Source: Dromiciops gliroides
Taxonomy: Eukaryota > Chordata > Mammalia > Microbiotheria > Microbiotheriidae
NCBI RefSeq assembly: GCF_019393635.1
Contig: NC_057862.1
Location: forward strand, 411,722,169 to 411,786,168
Length of the DNA: 64,000 nt
Direction: 5' to 3'
In this document: positions 11,232 to 21,189 of the stretch, one piece after another
Numbering within the stretch: position 1 is the stretch's first letter
How the letters are laid out: each line of letters starts with the position of its first letter
The notes under the pieces: generated by a model
The model's input: the letters and a program-made list of their open reading frames with translations, nothing else
The model's database searches: none
Told to the model about the DNA's origin: nothing
Program-made: the position numbers and the translations under genes

Positions 11232-11385
11232 GGGGGCAGCTAGGTGGTGCAGTGGATAAAGTACCGGCCCTGGATTCAGGAAAATCTGAGTTCAAATCCG
11301 GCCTCAGACACTTGACACTTACTAGCTGTGTGACCCTGGGAAAGTCACTTAACCCCCATTGCCCCGCCAAAAAAAAAAAAAAAAA
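11232..11385 (+). mobile_element. tRNA-derived SINE
   Basis: Near-consensus copy with A box TGGTGCAGTGG and B box GTTCAAATCC. AAAAAGTCTTTTTA flanks both sides. Confidence 0.97.
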
Positions 11386-11509
11386 AGTCTTTTTAAAATG
11401 ATTCTCAAGCCAGGATTTCTGTGGGGTCAATTATATAATTTAATTATCTCTAGTGAAAACTGCCACTAAATAAGCCCTATCAATGTGCTTACTATCACTT
11501 AGATAAGAA

Positions 11510-11745
11510 GGCAAGCCTGGAATAGGGGATAAAAAACTGATCTTAGAAGATCTATGTTCAAATCCCAATTCCCCCTTTGACTATAAAGGCTTTGACCCTG
11601 GACAAGTTACTTAACCTGGTAGAGGCCTAACCAGTTCTCAAAGACTACAATTTATAGAGGAGCTACCAATGTACAATAATAGAGGAAGTTTCCTTGGCAT
11701 CAATTTTCCACTGGAAGTAACCTAGGCCAATGAAATAACAGGTAG
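11510..11745 (+). repeat. Old tRNA-derived SINE (MIR/MON-like)
   Basis: GTTCAAATCCCAATTCC B-box region, then GACCCTGGACAAGTTACTTA and CTCAAAGACTACAATTTATA. A similar degraded unit lies at 48690-48840. Family name uncertain. Confidence 0.5.
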
Positions 11746-12092
11746 CCCAAAGAAAAGAAGACAGGAGTAAATAAAGTTTGTCTAATAAAACAAGAGACTA
11801 TCAGCACTTTGAAATGCACACTTCTGGACTAAAATCTTTTCAACTAACCCATCGGCCTTCTCATATAATAGAGAAAAATGAGTTAAATCTGGCATAAATA
11901 AGGCAAAGACCAACATCTTACACCATATATAAAGATAAATTACAAATGGATACAAGACTTAAATATAAAAGATGCCATGAGAAACAAATCAAAAAAGCAA
12001 GGACAAAATTATTTTTCCAATCTATAGTTGAGGAAAAGAGACTCAAAGATGAGGACACTTTTTGATTATATAAAATAAAAGTTTTTGCACAA

Positions 12093-12252
12093 GGGGCAGC
12101 TAGATGGCGCAGTGGATAGAGCACCTGCCCTTGGAGTCAGGAGTACCTGAGTTCAAATCTGACCTCAGACACCTAACACTTACTAGCTGTGTGACCCTGG
12201 GCAAGTCACTTAACCCAATTGCCTCACTAAAAAAACAAACAAACAAAAAAAA
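12093..12252 (+). mobile_element. tRNA-derived SINE inside L1
   Basis: Full copy flanked by GTTTTTGCACAA and GGTTTTGCACAA, which rejoin the L1 reading when the SINE is removed. Confidence 0.96.
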
Positions 12253-12483
12253 GGTTTTGCACAAACAAAAACCAAGGTTAAAATCTGAAGGAAAAATAGG
12301 TTAACCAAGAAAAAAACCAAAACCTTATAGCAAGTTTCTCTGAAAAAGATATCCTATCCAAGATATATGGATATGATTCAAATTTCTAAGAATACATTCC
12401 CCCATAGCTACATAGTCAAAGATATGAACAGACAGCTTCCAAAGGAAAAAATCCAAGCTTGCAATAACCATATTTTTTATTAC

Positions 12484-12634
12484 TTTTTTTTTTTTTTGGT
12501 GGGGCAATGGGGGTTAAGTGACTTGCCCAGGGTCACACAGCTAGTAAGTGTCAAGTGTCTGAGGCTGGATTTGATCTCAGGTCCTCCTGAATCCAGGGCC
12601 AGTGCTTTTATCCACTGTGCCACCTAGCTACCCC
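12484..12634 (-). mobile_element. tRNA-derived SINE inside L1
   Basis: Full minus-strand copy flanked by TAACCATATTTTTT on both sides. Confidence 0.96.
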
Positions 12635-13149
12635 TAACCATATTTTTTAAATGTTAAATCACTAATGATTAAAGAAATTCAAGTCTGAAGTTTCATTCAT
12701 ATTCATCATGCTGGTAAAGATGGCAAGAGAAAAATGACAAATACTGAAGGGGCAGTGGGAAAACAGGTACACTACTGGTGGAGCTGCAAATTGATCTTGC
12801 CATTCAGCAATGCAATATGAAACTAAGCCCAAAAAGTACCTTTGGCTCAGCTATACCAGTCCTAGTCCTGTACTTTAAAGAGATCAAAGAAAGAGGAAAA
12901 AAGCCCTAATGTACAAAATATCTTTAACTTTTTTTATAGTGGCAAAAAAACAAAACCCCTGTAAACTAAAAGGGTACTCATCTGTTGGGAAATAGCTAAA
13001 CAAATTATGATATATTAATATAATAATATGCCATAAGAAATGAAAAAAAATGGGCAGTTTCAGAAGAAACTGTGAAGACCTCTATGAATAAATGAAGTAA
13101 GCAGAACAATTTACGCAATTACATTATAAAGAAAAACAATTCTAAAAGA

Positions 13150-13380
13150 CTTTAGAACTCTAATGCAATGACAAAAATGCTGAATCTGTACTCAGGAAGA
13201 CCTGAGTTCAAATCTAGCCTCAGAAACTTAATAGCACTCTGGGAACACCCTTGTTTGTCTCAGTTTCCTCATCTGTAAAATGGATTAAAGAAGGAAATGG
13301 CAAACTATTCCAGTACCTTTGCCAAGAAAAGCCCAAAAGGGGTAATGAAGAGTCAAGCACGACTGAAAAATAACAACAAA
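13150..13380 (+). mobile_element. RTE-tailed SINE, degraded head
   Basis: GACCTGAGTTCAAATCTAGC marks the B-box area, then GGAAATGGCAAACTATTCCA and GAGTCAAGCACGACTGAAAA of the RTE tail, ending (AAC)n. The first part of the head is barely recognisable. Confidence 0.8.
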
Positions 13381-13609
13381 CCATGATTTCAGAAGATTGA
13401 AGATCAAGTATACTAACCACCTACTGCCAGAGAGATGATGGACTTAAAATGTAGAACAAGCAGTGTATTTTTCGACATGGTGAATGTGGGCATGTTTTGC
13501 TTAGCTACTTAATATGGTTTTCCTTCACTTCCCCCCCCCCTTCAATTGTTATGGGGAAGAGAAAATAATTCTTATTAATCAGAAAGTATTGAATTTTTTT
13601 AAAGTGCCT

Positions 13610-14092
13610 ATAAGATTTCCTCTTTAACTGAATTTAAAAGAAACTTGAAAAAGAAACTTAGTACTCAGTATTTCATTGATTTATTTTAGCTAGCAAGCTA
13701 CCTTTTCTCGCAGAATACAAGAAGTCTGGAAAATCTGGTAATTATAGACACAGTTTCTGCCCTCAGAATTCAAGCTCTAGTTATTTTAACTACATGTTTT
13801 GGCTCTGACTGAAAGGTGGCAAAGTATATCATTCCTAGATTGTTTCAACTTAAGACAAAACAAGATATTATGGAAAGGCCACCAGAATGTAGAAGGAAGC
13901 AAAAGTGTGCAAAACAGAGGATGTAGTCTTAGCTTCACCTGCACCAAGCATTGGGGGCAGAATATTAAAGCTGATGTTTGGCTGTCTTCCCCTATGTCAG
14001 AATTTCCATCCCCTCAGGACACACTTCTCATTCTGCTATTCTATCAAGGTATCAGTTTTCCAATTAAACTGTGGGGTGGAAAGAACACTAGA
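13610..14092. other. Unassigned intronic sequence
   Basis: No repeat family recognised. The 101-codon frame at 13799-14104 runs into a SINE and has no domain-like features. Confidence 0.5.
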
Positions 14093-14239
14093 GGGGACAG
14101 CTAGGTGGCTCAGTGGATAAAGCACCTGCCCTGCATTCAGGAGGACCTGAGTTCAAATACGACCTCAGACACTTGACAGTGGCTGTGTGACCCTGGGTAA
14201 GTCACTTAACCCTCATTGCCCTGCGCCCACACACACAAA
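14093..14239 (+). mobile_element. tRNA-derived SINE
   Basis: Full copy with an ACACACAC tail. Flanked by AGAACACTAGA and AGAACGCTAGA. Confidence 0.95.
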
Positions 14240-14249
14240 AGAACGCTAG

Positions 14250-14440
14250 AATTAGAATGATTCCTGGGTCTATCACTTTTACAAGGTGTGAACCACAGAA
14301 AAGTCACAATCTCTAATCCTGATTATTCATATGTAATATATGTAATAATACTCATATGCTTGACACAGATGTTATGATCAAAACACAATAAAAATAAAGT
14401 ACTTTGTAAATTCTAAATTGCTATGTGAAAGTAATCTACC
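14250..14440 (+). repeat. MIR, degraded
   Basis: CCTGGGTCTATCACTTTTAC to AAATAAAGTACTTTGTAAAT, the order expected in MIR. Confidence 0.5.
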
Positions 14441-14719
14441 AAGTCATTTGCAACATGGAAGAAGTAGGTGCGCTGAAGTTTTAAAAGTATTATACTTAAG
14501 TTGGAAGCTTCATTGATAGAAGATATTGACTAGTTCTTATTTTTCCAATCACTTGTAAAAGTATTTCCAACAAAGTAAATAAAATACAAAAGCCCCCTTT
14601 AATGGCCAAACTTTCATAGATGACCTTTCATTTTTTTTTCCTATCCTTTTTCCACCTATATTCTTTCACCTATTATTTTCTATCCTTCTTCCTCCACATG
14701 TGGGGGAAGCAGCAATTCT

Positions 14720-14850
14720 TTACAAAATGCTTTTGGCACCAAGATGTCATGTGACCTTGAACAAGTTAAGTAATTCGACCTCTCTGGACCTCAGTTACCC
14801 TATCTGGAAAAAGAGGGTAGCTGGTAACCTGAGCTTTAATGTCCATTCTA
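14720..14850 (+). repeat. MIR fragment
   Basis: GTGACCTTGAACAAGTTAAG then CTCTGGACCTCAGTTACCCT, MIR core and 3' region. Confidence 0.65.
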
Positions 14851-15059
14851 TGAGTAGAAAAGTCTCGAGAGAGCAGATGTCCATTGTCTCCAGGGCTCAC
14901 CTCTGCTCTAGAGCTCCTAAATGCAAAAGGGCAACAAAAAGCTCTCTCCACCAGGGAGTGATCTAACTGAAATCAATGCTCTCTAATAACCCATCCAGAG
15001 CTAAAACATATTAGGGATCTTAGAGATCACCTTGGTAATGGCTCACTAACCTGAATCCA

Positions 15060-15490
15060 ACTACCTCTCAAAATATGGAACACCGGATTTAAAATCGGAG
15101 GAAATGGTCGCCAATATAGCTCAGCTACACACTAACTACAGAAGCTTGGCCACCACTGTGTAGTGTAAACGGCACTGACTCAAAAGACCTGGGTTCAAAT
15201 TTTGCTATAAGCTTACTCTCCCGTGTGACCTTGAGCACTTGACCTAACAGGACCTCAGTGTCCTCAACTACTATTAAAGGGCAGTATCAAATTACATTAT
15301 ACCTATGAGTGGGTCCCTTCTAGCTCTACAATCCTATGATGTCACTTCACCTTTTGGGGCTTCAGTTTCCCTTACCTCTAAAAAGGTTATTTAATACCCT
15401 CACTACTTAAAGGGCTGTGAAGGTACAGGAGATAATGTATGGAAAGTATTTTGTTTTTTTAAACTTTAAAACCTAAAAGGGAGCTACTAT
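15060..15490 (+). repeat. MIR copies near the promoter
   Basis: A partial unit (15070-15160) is followed by a clearer one with GACCTGGGTTCAAATTTTGC, GTGACCTTGAGCACTTGACC and a second MIR-type tail (CTTCAGTTTCCCTTACCTCT). Confidence 0.65.
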
Positions 15491-15862
15491 TATTATTCCC
15501 TACCTCCTGACAAAAAGCAGCTCAACCCAAAAGTTTCAGGGTGGGGGTGGGGAGGCCACCTTTCACCGAAGGCCAAGTGTAGAAAGAAGGTCCAGGGTTC
15601 AAGGGCGAGGTATACAGGGTCTCTACTTCCGGGGGTAGCGGTGTCCCCCACCCCCAGGTCCCTCAGCTTTTACTCGGTCTGGGCGCCCTTCAATTCCGGA
15701 AATGGGGGTGCAGGGCCCCGGAAACAGCTCCCTCCCTCGGCCCGCGGGCCGTCCAGGCCCCACGGGGAGTCCTTCCCCCGACTGCGGAAGCAACGGCTCA
15801 GTTCGGCGCTGCTCCCCTTCTCTCATCTCCTCCCGTCTCTCCTCCCCCCGCCCCTCACTCAC

Positions 15863-16076
15863 AGAAGAGGCTGACTTTGGCGATGAGCTGCTGGCGGGCG
15901 GCCTGCCCACCCAGGGACTCGTGGCACAGGAGGGGCCGCTTCGCTTCCAACACGGGAGGCTGCGGGGCCGGCACCACCGAGGCCTGCACCAGCGGCCGCA
16001 GGGGACCCGCCACCGTACGGGACGTGGCCGACAGCACGGGGGCAAAAGGGCCCGAACGAGCAGCGACCGACAACAT
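15863..16076 (-). CDS. UQCRFS1: UQCRFS1 exon 1: start codon, presequence and first 71 residues
   Basis: This exon holds the ATG (16076-16074) and 71 whole codons plus one base. It opens [20 protein letters not shown], a classic basic, serine/alanine-rich matrix targeting helix. In mammals residues 1-78 are cut off and kept in complex III as the small 'subunit 9'. The same cut site, before S79, is preserved here across the splice junction. The donor reads T|GTGAGT (intron starts at 15862). The phase-1 split codon joins to the exon 2 base pair CT to give serine 72. No in-frame ATG lies upstream in the visible open frame, only a GTG at 16094. This exon is very GC-rich, unlike its surroundings, because it lies in the promoter CpG island. 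Confidence 0.96.
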
Positions 16077-16260
16077 GGCGATGGCTTCTTTCACCCCGAG
16101 CCGGTCACTAGGACGACCTTCCCCGAGCTGCGCAGACAGTGCGAAGCGGACGCGCGCGTGGCGTCATCACGCCTGCAGTCGCGCGCAGCATGCCGGGTCG
16201 GCTATAAAAGGCACTGCGCAGCCGCGGGTATTGTAGAAGCATTTGTGAGAGCGCTGGGGG
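16077..16260 (-). promoter_or_regulatory. UQCRFS1: UQCRFS1 promoter and 5' UTR region
   Basis: GC-rich DNA directly upstream of the start codon. On the minus strand it carries a TGACG CRE/ATF half-site (16166-16162), a GCATGC core (16188-16193) inside a TGCGC-rich stretch, and other NRF1-like TGCGCAG matches, which are common in promoters of nuclear respiratory genes. The minus strand has no TATA box. A TATAAAAG at 16203-16210 faces the plus strand, away from the gene. The transcription start is not determined. Confidence 0.7.
16203..16210 (+). promoter_or_regulatory. TATA-like box facing away from UQCRFS1
   Basis: TATAAAAG followed by GC-rich sequence, within the CpG island and about 130 bases upstream of the UQCRFS1 ATG but on the opposite strand. 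It could drive divergent transcription toward 16.23 kb and beyond. No coding gene is visible there, so any product would be non-coding. The match could be chance. Confidence 0.35.
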
Positions 16261-16270
16261 ATGGGCTTAT

Positions 16271-17089
16271 TTACCTGTCTATCATTTACCTGTTTCACCT
16301 AGGATAGGATTAAACCTCCCTGACCCCTAATCTCATAAAACGACTTCTTGTAAGGCTGAATACAACTTGTTATGGTCGTTCATTAAACACCTAGTTGTCT
16401 GAGAATTCATCTATCACGGATGGTTATTAGCCATCCAGACACATGTGAGTGAAATCTCAGAAGTTAGACTTGATGATCATGTCTGTGGGACAGTCATGTT
16501 TCCAAATGACTTGTTCCTTTAACTGATGCCCCGATAGCCTCAGAAGTTGTTGCTTCGTTAAAGCAACGCTCCAGTGGCAAAAATGAAAAATTGGCTTATT
16601 TATTTTTCTTTTCCTAAAATACTTCACCGTTGCTAGGGACTTGGTGAAAGCTAACAAGGGCAGATGAAGCAATAATTAGATTGAGGACACAAGTAATAAA
16701 GCGATACTTCTTTCTGGGAGTTCAGAGACCATTGACTATGAACGTTTTTTTATGTTCAACTAGTATCATATCTTGCAAAAAATTCTAGACCTATCAACAA
16801 AGGGATCAATTCTATTAAAAGCCCTAAATCCTTATGAATCTATGTTTCCTTTTTAGCAGCTTCAGCTTGGGCAAGTTACTTACCCTCTCTAAATGAGGGG
16901 AATGAACTAGATTATATTTTGAAGAAAAAAAAATATATATATTGTTACTCTGGACTTGACAAACACCAACAAACACTAATGACACACAAAGAACATAGAA
17001 CAGAAAAGGGGGCTTGCACATGAAATAGCAAACCACTACTTCTAACTTGCTTCCTACTTAAAAGTACAAAATAAATTCAGCACTTTAGT
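16271..17089. other. Unassigned sequence upstream of UQCRFS1
   Basis: AT-rich. One small MIR-like scrap (GGGCAAGTTACTTACC, about 16868). No exon of a divergent gene is recognisable. Confidence 0.5.
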
Positions 17090-18245
17090 TTCAAAGCTAT
17101 TTTTTTTCTGCCTCCTCTGTACCATCTTCTGGTCTTTTGAATGCATTCACTTATATGTTTCATTAATGCTTCTTTGTCTTTTCCTCTTTTTTGTGGGGGA
17201 GGATGTGATCATCAGTTCTAATCCCCATCTTCTCAATTCTCCTATCCCAAAATGTCTTTTGAAAGAAAAAAAAAAGCCTACTTATAAACAACACAGTCAA
17301 GCAAAATATGTGGACATAATGGATATGTTTGAAATGTATTTCTCATTTTGCACCTCCAGTCTACCACCTATGTGTCAGGAAATGGGAAGCATGCTTCTGC
17401 ATGAGTTTTCTTGAATCATGGTTAGTCATTGTATTGGTCAGAGTTCTAAAGTCTTTCAAAACTGATGCTCTGGCTATTGTATAAATTGTTCTGGTTCTGT
17501 TCAATTCACTCTACAGCAATTCATATAAGTCTTCTTAGATTTCTCTGAAATCCATCTCTGTCCATATTTTTATGTTACACAATGATATTCCATTGGGGCA
17601 GCTAGATGGCGCAGTGGATAGAGCACTGGCCCTGGAGTCAGGAGTACCTGAGTTCAAATCCAGCCTCAGACACTTAACACTTACTAGCTGTGTGACCCTG
17701 GGCAAGTCACTTAACCCCAATTGCCTCACTAAAAAAACAAAAACAAAAACACAAAAACAATGATATTCCATTGCGGTTATATACTACACTATTTTTAGTC
17801 ATTCTTCAATTGATGGGCATGAGCTTTATTTCCAGGACTTTGTTACTAAAAAAAGTTCTGCTATTCATATTTTTGTCCACATGAGTCTTTTTATTCTTTG
17901 ATCTTTTGGGGTACAAATCTAATATTGGAGAAATGGAGTCAAGGGTATATATAGTTTAGTGACTTGGGACACAGGTCCAAATCACATTCCAGAATGACTG
18001 AACACACCTTCATCCATAGTCTGTCTGTTATCCCATGTTCCCTCTAACAATCGTCATTTCCCATTTTTGACTGTCTTTCTTAATCTGATGGGCATGTGGT
18101 AGAACATTAGAGTTATTATCATGTACGTCTTTCTTTGTTTTGAGTGATTTGGAGTATTTTTTTGTTTTGCTTCTTTTTGAGGGCTACCTGTTCACATCCT
18201 TTGACCTTTGAGCTTTTAGGGAATAATTCTGGTTCTTGTATTAGT
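17090..18245 (-). mobile_element. L1 LINE 3' end
   Basis: Antisense L1 3' UTR and ORF2 end: CTGTTCAATTCACTCTACAG, CAATTGATGGGCATGAGCTT and TTTTGGGGTACAAATCTAAT appear in the order also seen at 63.1-63.6 kb. Frames are broken. A SINE interrupts it at 17595. Confidence 0.82.
17595..17758 (+). mobile_element. tRNA-derived SINE inside L1
   Basis: Near-consensus copy with a perfect 14-bp duplication AATGATATTCCATT (17581-17594, 17759-17772). Confidence 0.97.
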
Positions 18246-18300
18246 TAGCTATTTATAAATACAAGCATATAAAACAACTATATAATATATGTGATATATA

Positions 18301-18510
18301 AAGGATGGGCCAAAAGTCATGATGTTTTAATAACTTTTTGAAAATTATTTTTCTTTATTTTTTGCTAGTTATAAGATTTTATTTTTCACACTTAATATAA
18401 ATTAATTTCCTATGCATACTGTATATGATGCTATGGTATTATAAATTAAAAACAAAAATTATAAGGGTTATTAAATATTGAACCCCCTTCATGACTTTTG
18501 ACCCACCTTG
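18301..18510. mobile_element. Mariner-like MITE
   Basis: 210-bp element with inverted ends: left GGATGGGCCAAAAGTCATGA, right TCATGACTTTTGACCCACCT. It has an AT-rich non-coding centre and lies in TA-rich sequence. The short ends and size fit a Tc1/mariner-type non-autonomous element. The family is not known to me. Confidence 0.65.
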
Positions 18511-18582
18511 TACATCTCTCACATATATGTTTATTTATGTTTTTATGTTTATTTATTTAAATATTTATTTATATATCACACT

Positions 18583-18682
18583 CTTAACCACTCCAGTGTC
18601 TTTGCCAAGAAAATCCCATGGACAACTACAGTCCATGGGATCATGAAGAGTCAGACATGACTGAATGACTGAACAACAAAAT
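18583..18682 (+). mobile_element. RTE/BovB-like 3' tail fragment
   Basis: CCACTCCAGTGTCTTTGCCA to GAGTCAGACATGACTGAATG and an AACAA end, the tail seen in the RTE-tailed SINEs but here without a SINE head. Confidence 0.75.
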
Positions 18683-18689
18683 GTGTGAG

Positions 18690-18693
18690 TGTA

Positions 18694-18729
<36 letters not shown>
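18690..18729 (+). repeat. (GT)n microsatellite
   Basis: About 18 GT units grown next to the RTE fragment tail. Confidence 0.95.
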
Positions 18730-18731
<2 letters not shown>

Positions 18732-18769
18732 CACTCACTTGATCCATCCAACCCTACTACCTATCATCT

Positions 18770-20090
18770 GCTATCTCTCTTCCCTTATGTGGCTAACCTA
18801 CCTTGAAAAGGCTATCTACAATCAATGTCTCCACTTCTTTTTCTCCCACTCACCTTAACTTTCCTTACTCTGGCTTCTAAACTCATCTTTCAAGTGAAAC
18901 TACTCTCTCTAAAGTTACCAATTATCTCAATTGCCAAATCCAATGACCTTTTCTCAGTCCTCATCTTTCTTAACTTCTCTGCAGCCTTTACCTTTGTCCA
19001 TTACCCCATTCTTCATGATATTCTCTTCTTTCTAGTTTTCTATGGCATTACTCTATCCTAATTCCCCTCCTACCTGTCTGACTACTCCTCCATCTCCTTT
19101 GCTGGATCTTCATCTAAGTCTCTCACACTAACCATGCATGTCCCCCAGGGTCCTGTCCTGGAGCCCTCTTCTCACTCTATACAATTTTACTAAGAGGATA
19201 TCATGATTCACCAATTTCATCTTCATCTCTATGCTGATGAGTTTGAGATCTGTTTATTCAGCTCTAATCTCTTTCCTGACTTCCAGACTCACATTTCCAA
19301 CTGCCTATTAGACATCTCAAACTGGATACTCTGAAGATATTTTAAATTCAATATGCCCAAAACTGAATTCATCATCTTTTCCCCAAAACCCTCCTCTCTT
19401 CCATATTTCCCTATCACTGTCAAGAGAACTACCATTCTCCCAGACCTTGAGGCTCATAACCTAGATGTCTTCCTCAACTTCCCATTGTCTTTTAACCCCT
19501 CCAGTTTTCAATCTGGTGCCAAACCTTATAGATTTTATCTTTCTAATATCTTGTATATATAAGTATGCTCTTTCTCTCCTCTGATACTGATACCACTCTG
19601 ATTCAGGCAGGCCCTCATCACTTCATGCTTGGACTATTGCAATAGCTTGCTGGTTGACTTCCCTGCCTCAAGTGGCTCCTCATTCCACTTTATGCTCTAG
19701 TCAACTGTCAAAATGATCTTCCTTAATCTCAGGCCTGACAATACCACCCTCTCTTCCCCATTCAATACACTGCAGTGGCTCACTATCACCTCTAGGATCA
19801 AATATAAAATCCTCTGTTTCACATTTAATAATCTGGCCCCTTTTTACCTTTCTGGTCTTCTTACACTTTCTTATACTGCATACTCTGTGATCCAGTGGCA
19901 CTGATGTCCTTTCTGTTCCTTAATCAAGACACTACATCTTCTGGTTCTGGAAAATTCTCCCCCTCCTCATTTCTGCCTCCTGGCTTTTCTGGTTTCTTTT
20001 TAGCCCCAACTAAAATGCTGTCTTTTATAAGAAGCCTTTCCCAGTCCCTGTTAATACTAAGGTCTTCCCTCTGTTTATTATCTACAATTT
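18770..20090 (+). mobile_element. L2 LINE ORF and 3' region remnant
   Basis: Long L2 fragment in sense orientation: CTCAGTCCTCATCTTTCTTA, CATGTCCCCCAGGGTCCTGT (reverse transcriptase), CCTATTAGACATCTCAAACT, CCAAAACTGAATTCATCATC, then TGCAGTGGCTCACTATCACC. The frame is repeatedly broken, so it is inactive. Confidence 0.88.
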
Positions 20091-20093
20091 ATC

Positions 20094-20155
<62 letters not shown>
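20091..20155 (+). repeat. (GATA)n microsatellite
   Basis: About 15 ATAG units at the end of the L2 fragment. Confidence 0.98.
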
Positions 20156-20156
<1 letters not shown>

Positions 20157-20159
20157 CAA

Positions 20160-21189
20160 ATAGATATTCTGTGATGAATGGGAGAGTGAATTGGTTGAGG
20201 ATTGTATAGTTACAGTAAGGGCCCATTTGAAATCATGTAACATAAATTTGGAGTCAGGGCAGTTTTGCATTTTTATCCAGATCCATTCTGCAAGTGGAAG
20301 TGGCAATGAGGAGCAAGAAGTATTGTAACTAACCATTCTCATCATGTCAAGAGAGTCCAGGATATGATATGACTAAAACTGCAATCGGTACTGGAAAGGA
20401 TGGCAAAGGATGTCATGTCATCGATGTAACCAGGTCTCAGGGAGTAGAAGATGAAAAGAGGAAGAAAGGAAAAGATTTATGAAGAAATCAAATTTAACTA
20501 CAGAGAAGGCATTTCAGAGCTTCCAATGGAATAGGTGGGCAAATCTGGAGTGGGACAGTATGGAGGGGGTTTTGAGCTATATGAAAATAAAGGAATGGGA
20601 ATGGGGCATGGAGTACAAAGGTGGTACTCTTATAGCTGCAGTTTCAGAATCATTGGCCTAGGGAGAATATAATGGGGAAGGCAAATTTTCAGTGACTGGA
20701 GAGCAGAGTCTGTTAATTAGTCCATGAGAAGATAAGGAGGTGATTAAATTGTTTAGGGACTTCTTTTGATGTTCATTTTGTGGAAAGTAATGATGTTGAA
20801 TCCTGTGAGGCCCAGGAAACACAACTACCAGCAGGCAGGATCAGGAGAAGATATAGCATGGGGGAGGCAGAAGTTGGCAGTTCATGGTGTGTCTGGTCTT
20901 CAGAGCACTGTAGAAGGACTTGGGATAAAGACAGAGACCTGAGGCCTAAGTCTGAGAGGGAGTGACAAGTGGGGTGGTTAGATCCAGGCCTCCCAAGGAA
21001 GTCTGGGAGTGAAGGCAAAGGTCTCATCTGGGTAGGCCAGATTGGGAATGACACCATGTTTCCTGAAAGTCTCAGAAACTAAGAAGCCACAGGCCGGAGA
21101 GCTGAATGGATTGATGAAACACTCCCTATGAAATCTCAGCAGCAAAAAACTCAGAAGTCATAGATGGACCTAATTTAGGAATATTCTTA
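20160..21189. other. Unassigned sequence
   Basis: About 1 kb, more purine-rich and GC-balanced than its surroundings. No repeat family, gene or RNA recognised. Open frames are under 95 codons and lack domains. Confidence 0.5.

Larger units (their letters stand above)
11880..13600 (+). mobile_element. L1 LINE 3' portion (ORF2 C terminus and 3' UTR), interrupted three times
   Basis: Decayed ORF2 end (GACTTAAATATAAAAGATGC, GTGGAGCTGCAAATTGATC) and L1 3' UTR, broken by stops and by SINE insertions at 12093, 12484 and 13150. It is in the UQCRFS1 intron, antisense to the gene. Confidence 0.8.
8820..15862 (-). other. UQCRFS1: UQCRFS1 intron 1 (7043 bp, phase 1)
   Basis: The intron is bounded by GTGAGT at 15862-15857 and a TTTTGCAG acceptor ending at 8820. 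It is largely repeats, listed separately: a composite SINE split by a SINE, an L1 split by three SINE insertions, other SINEs and MIR fragments. Stretches at 8990-9560, 10043-10690 and 13610-14090 show nothing I recognise. No further exon was seen between the two exons, and the two coding parts join in frame without one, matching the two-exon mammalian gene. Confidence 0.93.
15540..16270. promoter_or_regulatory. CpG island spanning UQCRFS1 exon 1
   Basis: A clear rise in G+C and CpG density against an AT-rich background, with many CG steps between about 15640 and 16230. It covers the start of intron 1, exon 1 and the promoter. This is expected for a constitutively expressed mitochondrial gene. 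Boundaries are estimated by eye. Confidence 0.85.

Noticed and set aside
15702..16307. 201-codon plus-strand open frame over the CpG island
   Set aside because: It is the antisense of UQCRFS1 exon 1 and its promoter. GC-rich DNA has few stops, and the protein is proline/arginine/glycine-rich without domains.
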